The notes below the pieces were generated by a model that was given only the letters and a program-made list of their open reading frames with translations, did no database searches and was not told where the DNA came from. A program made the translations under genes and the position numbers. A DNA stretch of 64,000 nt from Phyllobacterium myrsinacearum (lineage in GTDB: Bacteria > Pseudomonadota > Alphaproteobacteria > Rhizobiales > Rhizobiaceae): NCBI RefSeq assembly GCF_002980555.1, contig NZ_PVBT01000003.1, positions 248,001 through 312,000 on the forward strand, given 5' to 3'. Shown one piece after another: positions 62,369 to 64,000 of this stretch. Position 1 is the stretch's first letter. Each line of letters begins with the position of its first letter.

Positions 62369-64000
62369 ATGGCGACCACTTCTGTGGCTGGTGCTGCCAG
62401 CCGGGGTATGACGCGAGAAGAGAAGAAAGTTATCTTCGCTTCCTCGCTCGGAACTGTTTTCGAATGGTACGATTTCTACTTGTATGGCTCATTGGCTGCC
62501 TTTATCGGCGCCGCGTTTTTCAGTGAGTATCCTGAGGCAACGCGCAACATATTTGCGCTTCTGGCGTTTGCCGCGGGCTTTCTCGTGCGCCCCTTCGGTG
62601 CCCTGGTCTTCGGACGGATCGGCGATCTCGTCGGCCGCAAATACACGTTCCTCGTCACCATTCTGATCATGGGCCTGTCGACTTTCCTGGTGGGTATTCT
62701 TCCCGGATCGGGCAGTTGGGGCATCGCTGCACCCATCATCCTGATTGCGCTGCGCATGCTGCAGGGCCTGGCTCTCGGCGGCGAATATGGCGGTGCTGCC
62801 ACCTATGTGGCTGAACATGCGCCGAACAATCGCCGCGGTTATTACACCTCCTGGATTCAGACCACCGCAACACTCGGTCTGTTCCTGTCCCTGGTGGTTA
62901 TCCTCATCGTCCAGAACTGGCTTGGCAAGGACGCCTTCGCGGCCTGGGGCTGGCGCGTGCCTTTCATTCTCTCATTCGTTCTTCTGGGTGTATCGGTGTG
63001 GATTCGGCTCTCCTTGAGTGAATCGCCGGCGTTCAAGAAGATGAAAGAAGAGGGCAAGGGCTCCAAGGCACCGCTGTCGGAAGCTTTCGGTCAATGGAAG
63101 AACGCCCGGATTGCACTGCTCGCCTTGTTCGGCCTTACCGCCGGTCAGGCCGTCGTCTGGTATTCCGGCCAGTTCTATGCCTTGTTCTTCCTGCAGAACG
63201 TGTTGAAAGTGGACGGCCAGTCAGTCAATATCATGATCGCAATCGCGCTCCTGCTTGGCACCGGCTTTTTTGTCTTCTTTGGCTGGCTGTCCGACAAGAT
63301 CGGCCGCAAGCCGATCATCATGGCGGGCCTTGCCTTGGCAATCCTCACCTATTTCCCGTTGTTCAAAGCACTTACGCATGCCGCAAATCCGGCGCTGGCC
63401 CAGGCGGAAGCGACAGTCCGTGCCACGGTGACCGCCGCTCCGGGCGACTGCACCTTCCAGTTCAACCCGGTCGGTACAGCCAAGTTCAACAATTCATGTG
63501 ACATTGCGACATCGTTCCTGTCCCGCAGCTCGGTGCCTTACGAGGTGGTTGCCGGTCCTGCCGGACAGCCAGCCACGGTCAAGATCGGCGATACGGTCAT
63601 TCCGTCCTATGATGCGGTGGCCGCTGGTGCCGATGCTGCCGCCAAAGGCGCGGTACTCACCCATGATCTGAACCTGGCGCTGCAGAAGGCCGGTTTCCCG
63701 CTCGTGCGGGCACCTGCCAAGGTTGCCGATGCCAAACTTGACGGGTTCATCAAGGCCAATCCGGAATTGAACCTCGATGCCGCCGCCGTTCGCGCCGGCG
63801 AAAAGACGGTTACGCCGGTGGCTGACCTGGTCAAGGCGAAGCTCATTACGCCGGAACAGGCTGCCGGTGCCACGGATATGGCCGTTTACACCGTTCCCAA
63901 TGGCGGCCTCTTCACCATGGTGGCCGATCCGAAAGCCGTGAATTGGCCGGTGACCATCGGTATCCTGTTCATCCTCGTGCTTTACGTGACGATGGTTTAT
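62369..64000 (+). CDS. MHS-family MFS transporter with a large periplasmic insert (3' end missing)
   Basis: A metabolite/H+ symporter of the MHS group (relatives carry citrate, shikimate, proline or alpha-ketoglutarate). GTVFEWYDFYLYGSLAA near the start and GRIGDLVGRKYTFL are the family signatures; GGAGG lies before ATG 62369. 544 codons are in the window and the frame is open at base 64000. After about nine membrane segments comes an insert of about 185 residues (about 337-523) without membrane character and with two cysteines (GDCTFQF, NNSCDIA), followed by the next membrane helix. The substrate is unknown. Confidence 0.88.
   Translation, partial: MATTSVAGAASRGMTREEKKVIFASSLGTVFEWYDFYLYGSLAAFIGAAFFSEYPEATRNIFALLAFAAGFLVRPFGALVFGRIGDLVGRKYTFLVTILIMGLSTFLVGILPGSGSWGIAAPIILIALRMLQGLALGGEYGGAATYVAEHAPNNRRGYYTSWIQTTATLGLFLSLVVILIVQNWLGKDAFAAWGWRVPFILSFVLLGVSVWIRLSLSESPAFKKMKEEGKGSKAPLSEAFGQWKNARIALLALFGLTAGQAVVWYSGQFYALFFLQNVLKVDGQSVNIMIAIALLLGTGFFVFFGWLSDKIGRKPIIMAGLALAILTYFPLFKALTHAANPALAQAEATVRATVTAAPGDCTFQFNPVGTAKFNNSCDIATSFLSRSSVPYEVVAGPAGQPATVKIGDTVIPSYDAVAAGADAAAKGAVLTHDLNLALQKAGFPLVRAPAKVADAKLDGFIKANPELNLDAAAVRAGEKTVTPVADLVKAKLITPEQAAGATDMAVYTVPNGGLFTMVADPKAVNWPVTIGILFILVLYVTMVY

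Noticed and set aside
1-64000. CRISPR arrays, insertion-sequence transposases, integrases, prophage or toxin-antitoxin genes
   Set aside because: I looked for regularly spaced repeats and for such proteins on both strands and found none; the window is ordinary core chromosome apart from the small repeats reported.

Overview
The window looks like a chromosomal, origin-proximal segment of an alphaproteobacterium of the order Hyphomicrobiales (Rhizobiales), most like the Brucellaceae/Phyllobacteriaceae. The evidence is a DivL-type tyrosine pseudokinase, the ChvG/ChvI-HprK-EIIA-HPr-AhcY block, AddAB rather than RecBCD, ParAB with parS sites, GANTC-rich DNA at the origin, and the hemE-linked origin position known from Caulobacter and rhizobia. 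The species cannot be named from sequence alone. GC content is high throughout, and I see no prophage, plasmid, insertion sequence or CRISPR array.

Layout. 1-2022: the end of accD, then folC. 2050-13867: a leftward run divL > tsaE-amgK fusion > murU > addB > addA, followed by trxA. 14017-20443: chvI > chvG > hprK > EIIA > HPr > a glutamate racemase-like gene > ahcY, also leftward. 20899-25588: rightward MarR regulator, GFA protein, pckA, arfB, a LysM/BON protein and alkB. 25575-30220: leftward hisB-DUF2628-hisH-hisA-hisF-hisE-coaA. 30258-30429: two related palindromic repeats. 30590-32956: hslV-GNAT-hslU. 33132-37124: cell-wall and envelope genes plus a 262-bp inverted-repeat element. 37301-42120: fxsA and secB, then leftward ppsR-maf-aroE-coaE and dnaQ. 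42181-42533: predicted oriC. 42534-53438: hemE, hemJ, rho, mnmE, mnmG, rsmG, parA and parB, nearly all rightward. 53518-64000: holA, tRNA-Gly, a tRNA-editing protein, cnoX, small housekeeping genes, leuD, asd and a truncated MFS transporter.

How it fits together. The ppsR/hemE gap holds DnaA-box-like repeats, an AT-rich stretch and five GANTC sites. Two perfect parS sites, two one-mismatch sites and one degenerate site are spread from 36.2 to 51.1 kb on both sides of it, and parAB lie 9 kb away. Replication start, segregation (ParAB), cell-cycle control (DivL), chromosome repair (AddAB), the DNA polymerase epsilon and delta subunits, and tRNA/ribosome modification are therefore packed around one origin.

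The most interesting unlisted signal is upstream of asd: a promoter-like sequence, a strong Shine-Dalgarno, a 39-codon leader ORF ending in Lys/Thr/Met codons (KMPAKTTTKTV), and a terminator hairpin just before asd. This has the form of a transcription attenuator sensing the end products of the aspartate pathway. Other points worth a look are a racemase homologue with both catalytic cysteines changed to serine, a rho terminator encoded inside the convergent neighbour's coding sequence, a 41-aa small ORF between hemJ and rho, and a TsaE-AmgK fusion next to murU.
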